Shown piece after piece: positions 14,801 to 28,255 of a stretch of DNA of 64,000 nt. The position numbers and the translations under genes were made by a program. The notes below the pieces were generated by a model. It was not told where the DNA came from, made no database searches, and saw only the letters and a list, made by a program, of their open reading frames with translations. The stretch's first letter is position 1. Each line of letters opens with the position of its first letter. The DNA is from Azadirachta indica (taxonomy: Eukaryota; Streptophyta; Magnoliopsida; Sapindales; Meliaceae), in the NCBI GenBank assembly GCA_022749755.1, contig CM040441.1:13579475-13643474 (forward strand), given 5' to 3'.

Positions 14801-17796
14801 TCAATTTTGGTCCTGCTATTTTGAAGCTTCTTGTAATGATAAATATATCCATCGTTTTTGTTGGGTGTCAAATTGCCAATAGTTTCTTGTAGGGTTTGAA
14901 GTGATTAAAATGGTGCCAATGGCCATTATCTTAATATCATTTACCTTGGCATGGAACTCAAAGTTTACCTGCTTCTTTCTTGTACATTATTGAATAACTC
15001 TGTTGAGTCACTATTCTTGGTCTAGTTTCTAACTCTCTTCGGTCTATTTGGATACCAAGGAAAAATTGTTACTAAATATTTTAGAATTAATGGTACATAT
15101 ATCTAGATAGAGTATGATATTTGTATGTCAAAAGACTAAAGGAGGAAAAGCTCTTATGTTTAAATTCTTAGATTGGATTTGATGTTTCTGATCTTTCTAC
15201 TGCTTTTCTTTTCTCCTTTCGGGGGAAATATAAGGAAAGGCCGCAAAATAGTCGAGCAATAATTAGTTATGTAGTATATAACAGGTCTAATAATAGGTAA
15301 TCTTTTGTTGTCTTGTAGTAAACTTTACATCTTAGCAGTTAGAGGTAGTATTCATTTTACTATAGCATATTTTAATCTCTTGGGTTGGTGTTTTTGGTGA
15401 TTTGGACTTTACTCTTTTTCTGCCGGTCTAATTTGATCAGAACATTTGTTTCTAAAAAGGAAAATTATACTGAACTTGTCAACATAGAGTTCAACAATAT
15501 TTTTGTATCTAAACCATAGGTGAACTTTCATGAAGCTTCTGCTTCGGTAACTTATCTATGCTTCAACATGTCATATGATTTTCAGCAAAGTTGTATCACC
15601 CCAGTAACTTCTAATGACCTTTATTCTGGATATAATTTTGATTCTTGTTTTTAGTAATGGTATTGTTCGATTTAGAAACACTGCATGATCAAATTCCCCA
15701 TATATTTTCAGTGGTAGTATATCATATATCAGAAAATAACATCTCCTTATTTTGTTGCTTTATTTGCCACCAATGTTGGCGAGACATAACTCGTTCTGCA
15801 GAAAATGAGTTGTCCTTTTCTGATGCTAAGTAATTTAACTACATAATGTTGGGCATGGTGTAATTGCTTGTAGCTCAACCTAGCAAATTGTTTGAAGCTA
15901 TCGTCGACATTTGGATCTTCAGTGGATGTTACTGTTTTTATTGTGAAAGAAATAATACATAGTACTAGCCCATTCCTTGGGCAGCCTTACATTGCCGTTA
16001 CTGGACAAGACATTTTTTCTGTGGTTAACTTGACAAGTGGTGAAGGTTATATTCTGTATTTTGAAAAATTTTTCTTAATTGAGCTGGATAAATTATGTAT
16101 GCCCAAATGAACATGGTGAGAACAGAAGTCATATTTTTTTAATTAAAAAAACCTTTTTTTTGGGTATATCCTAACTAATTACTTGCAAAGTCAGAGTGAG
16201 AGGAGAAGTTTAAGGGGCCAAGTTATTAAGGCAAAGTTGTATACTTTGAATTCATTACATTTCCTGCCTGGAAAAATTATTCCCCATGGTTTCAAGTGTA
16301 AACATCCTTTTTGTATGAAATTTTTGTACTTAAAATATATGTTGCTTCAAAATTACCATGTCCCTTAGTTAAACTCTATATGCCTCTGAAAACCCTGTTG
16401 TTATGTTAGTCACAGTATGGTGTCAGTTTGAGATTGTAATGACTTCGATCACAAAAAGTTGATGAATTGTTTCTCAGTGCATGCAACACTTACTATGGCT
16501 ATATTCTGAATCAATCAATCTCTGGATTGTACATTTTTATCCACCATGTGGCATAATAAATATAAGAAAAGATAAATATTTGTTGAATGCTATGTAGCTT
16601 TACATCATGTCTGCAACACGGTCTCCAGTTGAGGATTTGATTAACATACATGCTACAGGAGCATGAACGCATGCATGTCGACAAGCCTGTCCAATTGAGC
16701 AGAAGGGAACATTTTGTTTGCAATGTGGCTTGACTACCTGTTTGTTTTGTTATTTTTATTGCATATATTTCTGGAGTTAAAAGCCCCTGCTGCAGAATTG
16801 GGTCTTGGAGTTGATGTATTCAGTAGATGAGTATAACATGTTTGCTATAGTTATGGTACCTATCAGCACTACTGCAGAGATTCTTGGAAAATATTCTACC
16901 TGGATTGGTGCTTATTAGTTGGTAAGAAATAGTGACTTCTTTACTTGAACCAGTGCTTGATTTTCTTGTTTTATAGCTTCTAGTTTCAATCTTGTACTTT
17001 TCTCACTTGTACTCTTGTAGCGATGTGGTTTCTGCCTATGTGGCAATATGTGCTAAGTTGTAGAAGACATTGCCTGTTCATATTAATGTTTCCCAGATGG
17101 TTTGACTATCTCTTCTTACATATCTCTGGACCTGTATTGAAACATTGTGATTTAATGGATTTTTACTGAAGGTCACTGTTTTGTTTTGTAGGCTTCGAAG
17201 CTCATTGTGGCTTCAGTTTAAACCTCTTCATATTGCTGCTGGAGCTGCTTACCTTGCTGCCAAATTTTTAAATTGGGATCTTGCTGCTTATCAGAATATC
17301 TGGCATGAGTTCCAGACAACACCAGCTATTCTTCAAGGTATTCTGTTAACTATGTTCTGTATATAATGTGAAATGATCTTTACCATCATCTGAAGTTTGA
17401 TTTTCAATAACTATGTTAGTGAGATAAGAAGCTTTAAAACATTTGTATGAAATTAAGAACTAAGACTTCCTTCCTGAATTTTATCTAAATTAAGAACATA
17501 TTTTGACAATGTAGAGACAAGCCAACGCATATGCTGGTAAAAGTTTATTAGAATTCTTGTCTTATCTTTCTTAAGTAAAATGGCAGTTGATACAGAACAG
17601 GGGCCGTAAGTCCGTCTCTTTGTTCTTTCAGATAGCATTATTCTCTTTATCATCACTTCCAATTTTGTCATAGAAGATATCTCATGCTTACGTTAGTTGA
17701 TTTCTTTGTCATGTCTATTAAAAGTTTTCTACATGTTTTATGATTTTGTGAATTTTTGATGCAGATGTGGCACAGCAGTTGATGGAGCTATTCTGA
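11874..17796 (+). CDS. CYCT1-3: Cyclin T (CYCT1;3-like), P-TEFb-type cyclin
   Basis: Six coding exons: 11874-12415, 12517-12598, 12745-12879, 13087-13262, 17192-17337, 17765-17796, giving 370 aa. A 5'-UTR intron (11301-11868) precedes the ATG. Residues 1-135 are low-complexity, rich in Asn/Ser/Tyr/Arg with an NLS-like FKRRKF (73-78). The cyclin core begins at MSRDEIERFSPSRKDGID (140-157). The first cyclin fold includes FLIATAALFLAAKSEE and the second includes LQFKPLHIAAGAAYLAAKF. The protein stops just after the second fold, like the short CYCT1;3 form and unlike long CYCT1;4/1;5. Cyclin T partners CDK9/CDKC, which phosphorylates the RNA polymerase II C-terminal domain to promote elongation in the nucleus. 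Intron 4 is about 3.9 kb, unusually long for this gene, with no recognisable exon inside. A likely AATAAA poly(A) signal is at 18205-18210. Confidence 0.9.
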
Positions 17797-20380
17797 TATG
17801 AGAACAGAAATACAACTATTGTTTGCTTAAGGCTGATATACACATGTGGTCTCTCAGTAAATGTGCTTTACCAAGTCAGAATACGATGAAAAAACAGAAA
17901 AGATATTGTGAGAGAGAGCCAGCCAAGGGACAGGTTAAATGGATGTGCTTCTATTTATCTCTCATTCTGAACTGCCTGTAGGTTTTACTGGTATGGATCT
18001 ATCTGGATAATGAACTTTGGGGATCCGAAACCAAATGGAATGACAAATTTGCCAACTGCTGGTGTTCTGGTTGATCATTGTGCAGTGTTGGCAAATGTCT
18101 GTTATAGTGAGAGAGTCTTAAGTGGGATGTGTTGGCAAGTGTCTGTTTAGTCAGAAAGTCTTTTAAGTGGGATGAGTGTACTCCATCATTTGTACGACTA
18201 TCCCAATAAAAATTAATACATCTCCTTTTATTTAGAAAAATTATGGAATTTCTGATGCTCAAATTTTGAAAATAGGTTTTTTTTTTTAAAAAAAAAAAAA
18301 TTGGAAGAATAGTGGACATGATAAAAGAGAAAGGGATAGGGCAATTCTTTTGGATGTAATTTCCAATTTGGTGGTTTAATTTTTATATGTAATAACTTGG
18401 AGGATGCGATACAAAGTAACGAAATGTCGACATGTACCATATATTTGTATGTATCACGGCATGACAGCGCGGGGTCTGGTAAGTGGTAGTGGTAGTGGCA
18501 AATAATAGATTATATGCTATGTGTTTGAAGATGGAACCTTCAAATGATTTAACTTTAAAAAGTGAAAGATCTTCCTGGGCTGATTTATTAGGCTTTAAGC
18601 TTTCTCATTCATGGAAGAGAGACAAATTTACAAAGAACATTCTATTTAAAGTTGATCGTTCTCTGTAAAACTATTATTCAGTGCCTTTGTGAAAGGCATT
18701 TTATTCCTTTGTTGCCTTTCACAAAGTACAGAGAGTCCAGATCATGAATTTTAATCGCAAATCATATTATAATCAACGACGACTTTAGGTACAAATTTTT
18801 TACTTTTTTTTTTTTTATCCTTCTGATATCTTCTCAAAAAGTCAAAATATATATAAAAAAAAGAAAATAGTAACGGTTTTTTTTTATAAATGGAAATAAA
18901 TTAAAGAAAATTAAATGATTGGATTTGGGAGCCTAATTTAAAAAACTTCTTAAAAGAGTAATTCTCCTTTCAAGGTAGGTTATAGTTAACTGGTTGACAA
19001 TGAATGCGTTGTAAGTTTTCCATTTTAATGATTTACACGATCATAACTAATAAATGATGGATTGCCTCCTCCTCTTAAATCGGGGGACGAATGGACGGAA
19101 CCTAAAGGCAGAGATTAATTATATATTAATGAAAGTTGGATTTTTTAGTGCATAAAATTGCTCTCTGTTGATGATATATGTCTTTTAACCTTTAATACGT
19201 GATGCCTCCTACTCCAATGAATTTCATTTTATTAATATTTTTGCTCGTAATAATTCATTATATATATATATATATATATAAAAAGATAAAGACAAAATGA
19301 TCATTGGTGGTAGAGTCAATTTCAGTTTTGACTTTTTAGAAGGAGGTAATCTAACTATTGAAATTAAATTGAATTCTTTTTAAAAAAATTATAAATATAA
19401 TAATAACGGGAAAGGAGAGAGAGGTCAAAAGAAACACAATACTATTACTTTATCCTCAAATGGCACCTCACGTCACGACATCTTCACTTGAATTCACTAG
19501 TTTGTTATTTCTTTTTCATTCTTAATTTTACGTTGTTTGACCATTTATTTCTTCCTACTTTAAAGACTTGAATGTACCGTGTACGCACTCCATCGAAGAC
19601 AATTCACCAAGTGAATGACTCTTAATAACATAAATAAATTTTTTATCTACTTATTATTATAATATTATTCATGTATATTATTTACAATATTATTATATTA
19701 CAAAATTCAGGTATAGACTAACATGACAATGACAAATCGCTATCTCCGAGTATGGTGTATTTCATGATTATATAAATTATACGTATTGCAATATATATTT
19801 TTTTAGTAATAGCATATCATTTGTCACCTTATTTTTTGCATCCATCTATACATGTAACCTACCATTAATATTTACCATATTAGTTTAAATGCAAAATTTT
19901 GTACTTACGTTTTATAAATATAGAATTATTCAAATTGAAGAAAATTCAAACTCCTCAACCTAACGAAAACGAATTAGATAAGGAGTACACATTTGATGTT
20001 CAAACTTAACAGTTGAAAATTAACAATACCCGTAAAAAAATAAAAAGCGTTTTTGTAAGACAAATCTCATGTTTGGACAAAACTGTTAGAAACCACGCCG
20101 GCACGTCGTTATGATTCTTTTATTTGGTTTCTGAATAATCAAAATCCATCCTGAATTCTTATCATATAATTTTTATATAATTCCGATTTATATCCATTTG
20201 CCTTTTTATCTCCAAGTCTCAATCATATGAGCTCGTCATCTTCCTCCAAAAGCGTGCCCTCTCTTCTTTCTTCACTCCTTCTCTCTCTTATTCTAACATA
20301 AACATATTCCCGAGAAACAAACAAAAGCTTACCGACTTCATTGAAAAGCATAAAGATAACGAAGAGAAAATATTTTAGTT
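17797..20380. other. Cyclin T 3' region and LACS6 upstream region
   Basis: It contains the cyclin T 3'UTR (to about 18230), a perfect 14-bp inverted repeat (18685-18726), a (TA)n tract near 19260-19280 and otherwise AT-rich sequence. No protein-coding gene was recognised. The last ~100 bp before 20381 are probably LACS6 5'UTR. Confidence 0.6.
18685..18726. repeat. Perfect 14-bp inverted repeat (hairpin)
   Basis: CTTTGTGAAAGGCA (18685-18698) and TGCCTTTCACAAAG (18713-18726) are exact reverse complements separated by 14 nt. The pairing does not extend outside the arms. It lies ~480 bp past the likely cyclin T poly(A) signal. It is too short for a typical plant microRNA precursor; it may be a chance fold-back or a remnant of a small element. 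Confidence 0.5.
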
Positions 20381-23300
20381 ATGGATTCAACGGCAGCTAA
20401 ACGTCGTTTAAAAGCCATTCACGGCCACCTTATTGCCGCTGCTGATCATTCTTCTTCTCAGCTCCATCAAAATCCCACCGCTGGCGAGTTCGTATACGGT
20501 AATACTCTCTTTATAAGTATATTTATATAAATACATGTAAATCCATGTGCCTATGTATGTAGTTGTGTCTCTTTATAGTTGTTTCTTGTTTTTTATTTTG
20601 TGATCTTTTTGTATACTGTAGCTGATGTTAAAACTTATCTATAAAGCGTCTACTGATTTTTTTTTTTTTTTCGTTTTCGTTTTGGCTTTTGTCTCTTTTT
20701 GACTTTTGATTAGTGGTCGCGCAAAAGCAAGTGGATTTGGTTAGATGGTGGGCATGCTGATTTATACTTTCAATCGTTATCCTGGACTAGCTGCAATTGC
20801 TCTTCTTTTAATATATTTTTATCATCCCAGAGAGGAAAAAAAAGAAAAAAAAAATTGATAGCTTAAAGTTCTTCAATTTTTAGTTAGTATAATGTTTTCA
20901 GTTCTTGTGTTGCGGCAGCACATGTAATTTGTTCTGTCCAATGAAAGCAAAGATTCCTAATATTATTATGTGTATCCCGTTCAGTTTTTATGTGACTTAT
21001 GCCTAATAGGCCTGGAGAAAGTTTGATGTTTACGTTAGAGTGATTTCATGGGTACCAATAGTCACTTTATGCTGGAATTTGAACCTAGTCAGGGATCCTA
21101 ATGAGCGTATTCAGTTCACATTTATAACTTATTTCATGTTTTATATGTATGCGTGCATAAGTAATTAATTTAATATTGTCATTTCTGCTTTTGAATTTGA
21201 GCAGAACAGGGGTACAGTGTTGTGCTTCCAGAGAAACTGCATACAGGAAAGTGGAATGTATACAGGTAGGTGATTGCCACTGTTAGTGAAATTTCTCCAT
21301 GCTTGTCACTGTTCTTAAGATTACCTAATTTTTGCCTTTCTCTTTTGTTGTGGTCAAAAATTTTTTGGCAGATCTGCTCGCTCACCGTTGAAGCTTGTGA
21401 GTAGATTTCCTGACCATCCTGAAATTGGTACACTGCATGACAATTTTGTGTGAGCATCCTCCATTTAATATGCAAAATTTTATCTATATTTCAGCTCCCA
21501 CCACTACTACATATCTTTAGATGCATGCTTATTGGTTTTCCTTTAACTTTGTAAATCTAGGCGCTCGGTTGATACTTTCCGAGATTACAAATATCTGGGT
21601 ACGCGTATCCAGATTGATGGAACAGTTGGAGAGTATGTGTCCTTTTATCTCAGTGAAGCATTGTAATTGTTGAAACTCTTTCATTGATTTATGTTCTTTT
21701 TGCCTCAGGTACAAATGGATGACATATGGAGAAGCTGGTACTGCTCGGACAGAATTAGGTTCTGGCCTAATTTATCATGGAATACCAAAGGTGAATATCT
21801 GAGTAATGACAATATGTCTTAGTACAATGGTGATAAATGGCTCTTGTAGCAGTTTATGTCTTGAATAGTTTTAGCATGTTATAATATATCTACAGCTGAA
21901 GTTCCCTGATCATTTCTCACTTAAACATCTTATTATGTTTTGTTTGTTTGTAACAGGGATCTTGCATTGGACTATATTTTATCAATAGGCCAGAGTGGCT
22001 TATTGTTGATCATGCGTGCTCTGCATATTCTTACATATCTGTTCCTCTTTATGACACGCTTGGTCCGTGACTGGTTCAACATGGAGCTGTAGTTGTTTTT
22101 TGGTCTGGCCTAGTCTGGATTTTGTCATTTAAGTTGGATTTTGTTCCTCTGCAGGTCCAGATGCAGTCAAGTACATAGCAAATCATGCTTCTGTACAAGC
22201 CATATTTTGTGTGCCTCAAACACTGAATTCTGTGAGTTCAATATGTACATTTTTTGGGATTCTCTTTGCTGCAAAGATTGTTATGTTAAGCTCTGGGAGA
22301 AATAGGCTTATGGCTAAGCTTACCATATTCTTTATTGCCAGAAAATTTGATGAGATCCTTTTTCAGTTCTTATTAATAACAGTTTACGGAAATTGAAAAT
22401 TTCATGTTTCTCTTTTACTAGCTATACTGTTTCTTCAGTTGTTACCTTCGGTATTCCATCAGTTGGGTTAATGCTAAAACCAAAAAGACATTCTTCTTAT
22501 ATGTGAATTGTCATCTATGAAACCCCTTATATTCTCACAACGATAATCTTGGCTTATATAAACCACCACAGCAATACTCTTATCATGTAAAGAAATCAAA
22601 TAATATACAATGCTTCCTCAATCAGTTCTTTTTGCCTTTTAAATTTACTTTTCATTTGATTATATCATTTGTATAATTTTTTCTGATTAAAAGTTTTGTC
22701 TTGTAAATACTTGATTATATATGACTTGGAATTTGCAGTTGCTGAGCTGCTTGTCTGAGATTGCAACTGTTCGTCTAATTGTGGTATGAAAAAACACTTT
22801 GCCTCTACTAACTGAATTTGTGAACAAGATGAGAGTACCTCCCCTTGATTGCCCAATTCTTTCTGGAGTATGTTCATTTGATTTCCATATTGTGCAGGTT
22901 GTTGGAGGGGTAGATGATCAAATACCATCACTTCCATCAGCAGCTGGGGTTAAGATTCTAACATATTCAAAATTACTCAGTCAGGTGACTACATATCCTT
23001 CTCTTACCTCTTGCCATTTGTAGCAATGTCAGTTTGATGCTCAAGAAGAGTACATTAATATAATTAGACCCTGTATATTCTGATTTGAATTTCATATTCA
23101 GTGTTGTCTGTAATGGTGAAAAGAAGAGTGAAAGCATGTACACTTTGGCCTCCTTTTCCTTTCATATTTCTGCTGCACGTGTCTGTAATTGCATAGTTTT
23201 CTGTTATATTGTTTTCCTTGAAACAGTGGTATTGATGTGAGAATGCCCATATATCGTAAATTTTAGGAGGTTGCTGTATAATCAGTTATTTGGTAAGATG

Positions 23301-23810
23301 ATGCACTTTGCCAATGAGATTAGTTTTCTTCATCTTCCTTCAGATGAATTTTTGTTTACCAGAAACCTAAAATGCAAGAAAAGATCAATAGTAGGTTCTC
23401 CATATTATTGTTGACACATCATGCAAATAACTGATGAAAACAGCATAGATAAGATCTTATGCATGTACTCATATTTGCTATTTCTGGATTTGGTTGACAT
23501 TAGTTATTCCTAGCTGTGTGACTGGTGTTATGTTTCACAGTATGTGTCATGTCAATTCAAAATTGTTGGATGATAATACAAGAGCATTTGATTTCATTTT
23601 ATAATTTAGAAATGTGATAGTCCCCTCATGTGAATGATTTGCTTTTAGGGCCACAGTAACCTTCAGCCCTTCTGTCCACCCAAGCCCGATGATGTTGCAA
23701 CAATTTGTTACACTAGTGGCACAACTGGAACGCCAAAGGTATTACATAGTCCTTTTGAAGCTATGGACTTCTCCTATAAATAACTCTGCTCTGCTAGTTA
23801 TCTAAACGAA

Positions 23811-23843
<33 letters not shown>

Positions 23844-26800
23844 ATTGAACTTTGAGCAGGGAGCAGTGTTGACCCATGGGAACTTTATTGCTAGTGTTGC
23901 CGGGGCCTCTCTAGCTACTAAGTTCTACCCCTCAGACGTGTGAGTGCTACAACTCTTGGTCCATTATGTGGTTATTGTCTTCTTTTGTTCTTTTTATATC
24001 TTCTGTACTGGTTTGTCTGTGCTGAATTACCTGTTAATTGCCAGTTACATATCCTATCTTCCCTTGGCCCATATCTATGAACGAGCAAACCAAGTCACAA
24101 CAGTTTATTTTGGAGTTGCTGTTGGATTTTACCAGGGGGTATGTGATTGACTCTTAACTGTTTTTTTCCCCGTATCTTGAAACAGTTGATAATATTTTAT
24201 TTTTCTTTTAAACACAAAAAATGGCTAAAATTCTTTTGTTGAACTATGTGAAAATTGGTGGTGAACTGCAATATTATTTCCTTGCTTCATAGTCAAATCT
24301 CTGAAAAATTATTGGTAGCATAACTGAATTACCAAATTGTGTCATGGTTATACTGTTGTTAGTCGGTGCCTTCTACTGTCTGTGTGCATTTATTTTGTGA
24401 ATTGTCTTGCATTGTCAACCTTGTAATAATTGTTACCTTATCTATGGAATTAAGCAAGACTGTTTCTAAAATACAGTAACTGCAAATTGAGTAGTTCATC
24501 CATATATGTAATGCGGAAATTCAACCTCTTGACATATATTTGCTTTGTAGCTCTGACCGACAAGCCTTACATGTTCATTAACATCTGTGTGCAGGATAAT
24601 ATGAAGCTGATGGATGACATGGCAGCTCTAAGACCAACCATATTCTGCAGTGTTCCTCGGCTGTATAATAGAATATATGCTGGGTGAGAATACTGTCCAT
24701 TACCATTAAAATTATTTATTTGGTTGCAAATGGTATTCATTAGTTAACTGGGTCATATATTTTGGTTCTGCAGCATCACAAATGCTGTAAAAACATCTGG
24801 TACACTAAGAGAGAAGCTGTTCAATGCTGCCTACAATGCTAAGAAGCAAGCAATGTTGAGTGGTAATGAAGTACATCAAAAAGAGCTCTGTCACATTGTA
24901 GCATGAGTTTTTTCTTTCTTTCTTGACTTTCATGCCTAGTATCTGCTTTTTCATTGTAATTATTATACTCTTAAAATTCACAGTTTAAGCTCAAATATAG
25001 AGGAGGAAGCTTAACTCTGTGTATATTTTAATCGTAAGCTAAGGGTGGTGCATCATTATTTCAGGTAAGAATCCATCTCCCATGTGGGATAGATTGGTAT
25101 TCAACAAGATAAGGGAAAAACTTGGAGGAAGAGTTCGTTTTATGGCTTCGGGTGCTTCTCCTTTGTCTCCTGATGTGATGGACTTCTTGAAAATGTGAGT
25201 TTATCAATTTTAGGATATCCACTTTCTACCAAGAGTTGTAAGTTTCTCTCTTCAAAAGCATGTGTTATTGCTTGTAGCTGCTTTGGTGGGAGAATAACCG
25301 AAGGATATGGAATGACTGAGACTTCATGTGTTATAAGCTCTATGGATGAGGGTGACAACCTCTCTGGTCATGTGGGCTCTCCAAATGCAGCTTGTGGTGA
25401 GTTATTTGGCTTGCATATGATACATATGGTATAAGCATTTAGCCATTTACAACCTGGGCCATCGGGCTTTTGATTTTTCCTTTATTTATTTGGCTCTGTC
25501 CATAATGCCATCTACCGTTGTTTCTAGAAATCAAGCTAGTGGATGTCCCAGAGATGAACTACACATCTGAGGATCAGCCATGTCCTCGTGGTGAAATCTG
25601 TGTTAGGGGTCCCATTGTCTTCTTGGGCTATTATAAAGATGAAATGCAGACGTAGTCACCTAACCCTTTGATTGTTTCTTTTTTATGTTAATTAATTGTG
25701 CGAATACCAAGCAATTTTGATACTGTAATCAATTGCACAGGAAAGAAGTTATTGACGAAAATGGATGGCTTCATACTGGAGATATAGGGATGTGGTTACC
25801 TGGAGGTCGTCTAAAGATTATTGATAGGTGAGATCCACCATCCCAAATGACAAATCTCAATTGAATTAATTATGTCTCCTCAAATTTTTCATTAAGAATC
25901 TGGTTAGAAGATTTGACGAAGCGAGAAACGCGGAGATAAAATGAAACTTTGGTTCGGTTCCATCAGCTTTGATACAAATTGACGCACTTTATCAAACACT
26001 AAGCAGTGGGATAGATAAACGTTCTAACATATGGGATCAAATGTTGTTAAGATGATAATTTCATAAAGGACAAAATTAAAGGGAATATTTTATTGAATGA
26101 AAGATTATCAAACTCATAGTATAGGCTCTTTATATATAATAGATAAAACCTAGTGTTACAAGTTAACTCAAATAAGAAAAATAATTTTTATTTAAATAAG
26201 AAAACTAATAATTAAATAACAAACTAAATTGGCAAGAATAAAAGATTTTCTAAACTAATTAAATTCTAAAATTATCCTACATCAAGATGGATCACATATT
26301 TTCTTTCTTCCTAGCAATTTATTTGACGTATAGACACAAAAGTGTGATCATTGAAGCTTGCAATTAACATTTTAGTATCTAGGAGTGTTCAGGCTAGATA
26401 TTTCTTGTTGCATGAGTAGTTCTGTCATTGGTGTTTAATTATTGCAACCATGAATAAAGGTTCTTTAATGAATCGAATTGACTTGTTAAATATTCCACTG
26501 TCCTTTGATCATGTCATATCCAACAATGTTGGAAGTTGCAGCAATTACAGAAGCACAGTTCTCTTTGGCCCCTAGAACTGAATTAAGAACCTCTTAGCCT
26601 AAAGTAAAATAATTATCCTCACTATTTTTTGTAATTTGTGACATTTTTTTCTCTTTCTGTCTCTCCCATTAAGTTTTGAAGTTGTCTAAACACTTGTATT
26701 CAGATCAATCTACATCAGTGTACCAAACCTCATGGCTATAGATGCAAAACCTCATTATTTTTGAGTATGAATAGTTCTTGGAGCATGGTACTTATAGTTT

Positions 26801-28255
26801 GGACATGTAAGTCTTTAGCATTTTTAACTAGAAAGTTGTATCTTCTGGTACAGGAAGAAGAACATTTTTAAGTTAGCACAGGGAGAGTATATAGCTCCAG
26901 AGAAAATTGAGAATGTATATTCCAAATGCAAGTTTGTTAGTCAGTGCTTTGTCTATGGTAAGAAAACAATTTTTTCCAACATTGTATCTCTCTCTCACCC
27001 TCCCTTCCTCTGCTGCTGACTTGGATATGTTTCTATGTTAGGTGACAGCCTGAATTCTTCTTTAGTAGCCATTATCTCAGTGGACCAAGATGTTTTACGA
27101 GCATGGGCTGCATCTGAAGGCATTCAGGTGATGTTTTCTTGGCTTCCAATCTCACAGACAAAACTTGACAGCCCTCACACATAGTCAAATAGGTGAAATG
27201 ACCTGTTGGCATGTGGTTATAGAAATTCCAGTTGGACCTACATAATGGAATTGTTTGAAATTCGAATTACTCTCTTGCACATTTGCATTTCAGACAAACC
27301 TAGTTGGTTGACTTTGTTTTTATTGAAACTGAGGCAGGCTGTTTTAGTACATGGAATAGCAACCTAGAGTCATGCTTTTTAATATGCTAAAGTCTTTGTG
27401 TCTCATCATATTCGTTTCCTGTTTTGCAATAATTCATGTCTTCCATTTTCATTAACATTTTCAAACTTTCAGAACTTGTAGGTAGCCTTCCTGTGAATCA
27501 TGTGTCCGATTGAATTCTTTATACTTGTTTTCCTTGTTAGCAAACATGATGCATCTGAGTTTAGTTACTTATGAATCAGAACTTGTGCTCTTGTTCAAGA
27601 AGAAGCTAAACCAAGTCTAGTTCTGGTCAAAAATATTTGCACAGGATTTTTTTTCTGTGCTCAAACAAAAGCATATCAATATACTTTTGGTGCAAAGATG
27701 AAATATTTTTGTTATGGTTAAATTATTGCTGGTGTTGAAAGATTGTAAATACTCAATTGTTTATCTATTTATTAATAGTTCTCTGGCAATGTCTGAGTGC
27801 AGTATGAAGATTTAGGGCAACTGTGCAATGACCCAAGAGCAAGGGCTGCTGTTCTGGCGGACGTGGATGCCCTTGGAAGAGAAGCTCAGGCAATGCATCT
27901 TTATAAAATTACTATTTTAGTTTCACTTCATATGTAGTACACTAGTTATCGATGGATATTTTTCTGCAGTTGAGAGGGTTTGAATTTGTTAAAGCTGTGA
28001 CTCTGGTGCTTGAGCCATTCACAATGGAAAACGGTTTGCTCACTCCAACATTTAAGGCAAGTGTTCAGTTCAAAAATGAATATTCGGAGAAAAGAATACA
28101 CATTCAAGGTAGAAAAGGTTAAACTAGCAGGTTTTGACTGTGATCTTATTTACTTTCAGATAAAGAGACCTCAAGCAAAGGAATACTTTGCAAAAGAAAT
28201 ATCGGACATGTATGCAGAGCTCTCAAGATCTGATCCCTCTCAGAAAGCTTTGTGA
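20381..28255 (+). CDS. LACS6: Peroxisomal long-chain acyl-CoA synthetase 6
   Basis: Twenty-three exons join in frame to 695 aa (Arabidopsis LACS6 is about 700): 20381-20498, 21205-21265, 21372-21449, 21561-21632, 21709-21790, 21957-22062, 22155-22231, 22739-22783, 22898-22984, 23649-23738, 23860-23939, 24045-24138, 24595-24683, 24774-24862, 25065-25194, 25278-25396, 25528-25651, 25741-25827, 26854-26957, 27042-27127, 27803-27889, 27970-28056, 28160-28255. The N-terminus has RLKAIHGHL (9-17), which fits the PTS2 peroxisome signal R-[LI]-x5-H-L. The AMP-binding P-loop-like motif [10 protein letters not shown] is at 263-272, GYGMTETS at 442-449, and HTGD at 525-528, followed by [19 protein letters not shown]. 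The enzyme activates fatty acids with ATP and CoA for beta-oxidation of seed oil and other lipids. The C-terminus (QKAL) is not a PTS1, which separates it from LACS7. The last two introns use GC donors. Confidence 0.95.
25980..26281 (-). mobile_element. Possible LTR remnant with PBS-like site inside LACS6 intron 18
   Basis: Read on the minus strand, a ~300-bp AT-rich block begins TGTAGGATAA (26281 downward) and ends near GCGTCA (about 25980). It is followed by TTTGTATCAAAGCTGATGG, which resembles the initiator-Met tRNA primer-binding site (TGGTATCAGAGC) of plant LTR retrotransposons. No coding sequence and no second LTR were seen, so it would be a truncated copy. It accounts for part of the 1,026-bp intron 25828-26853. 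LTR boundaries are estimates. Confidence 0.4.
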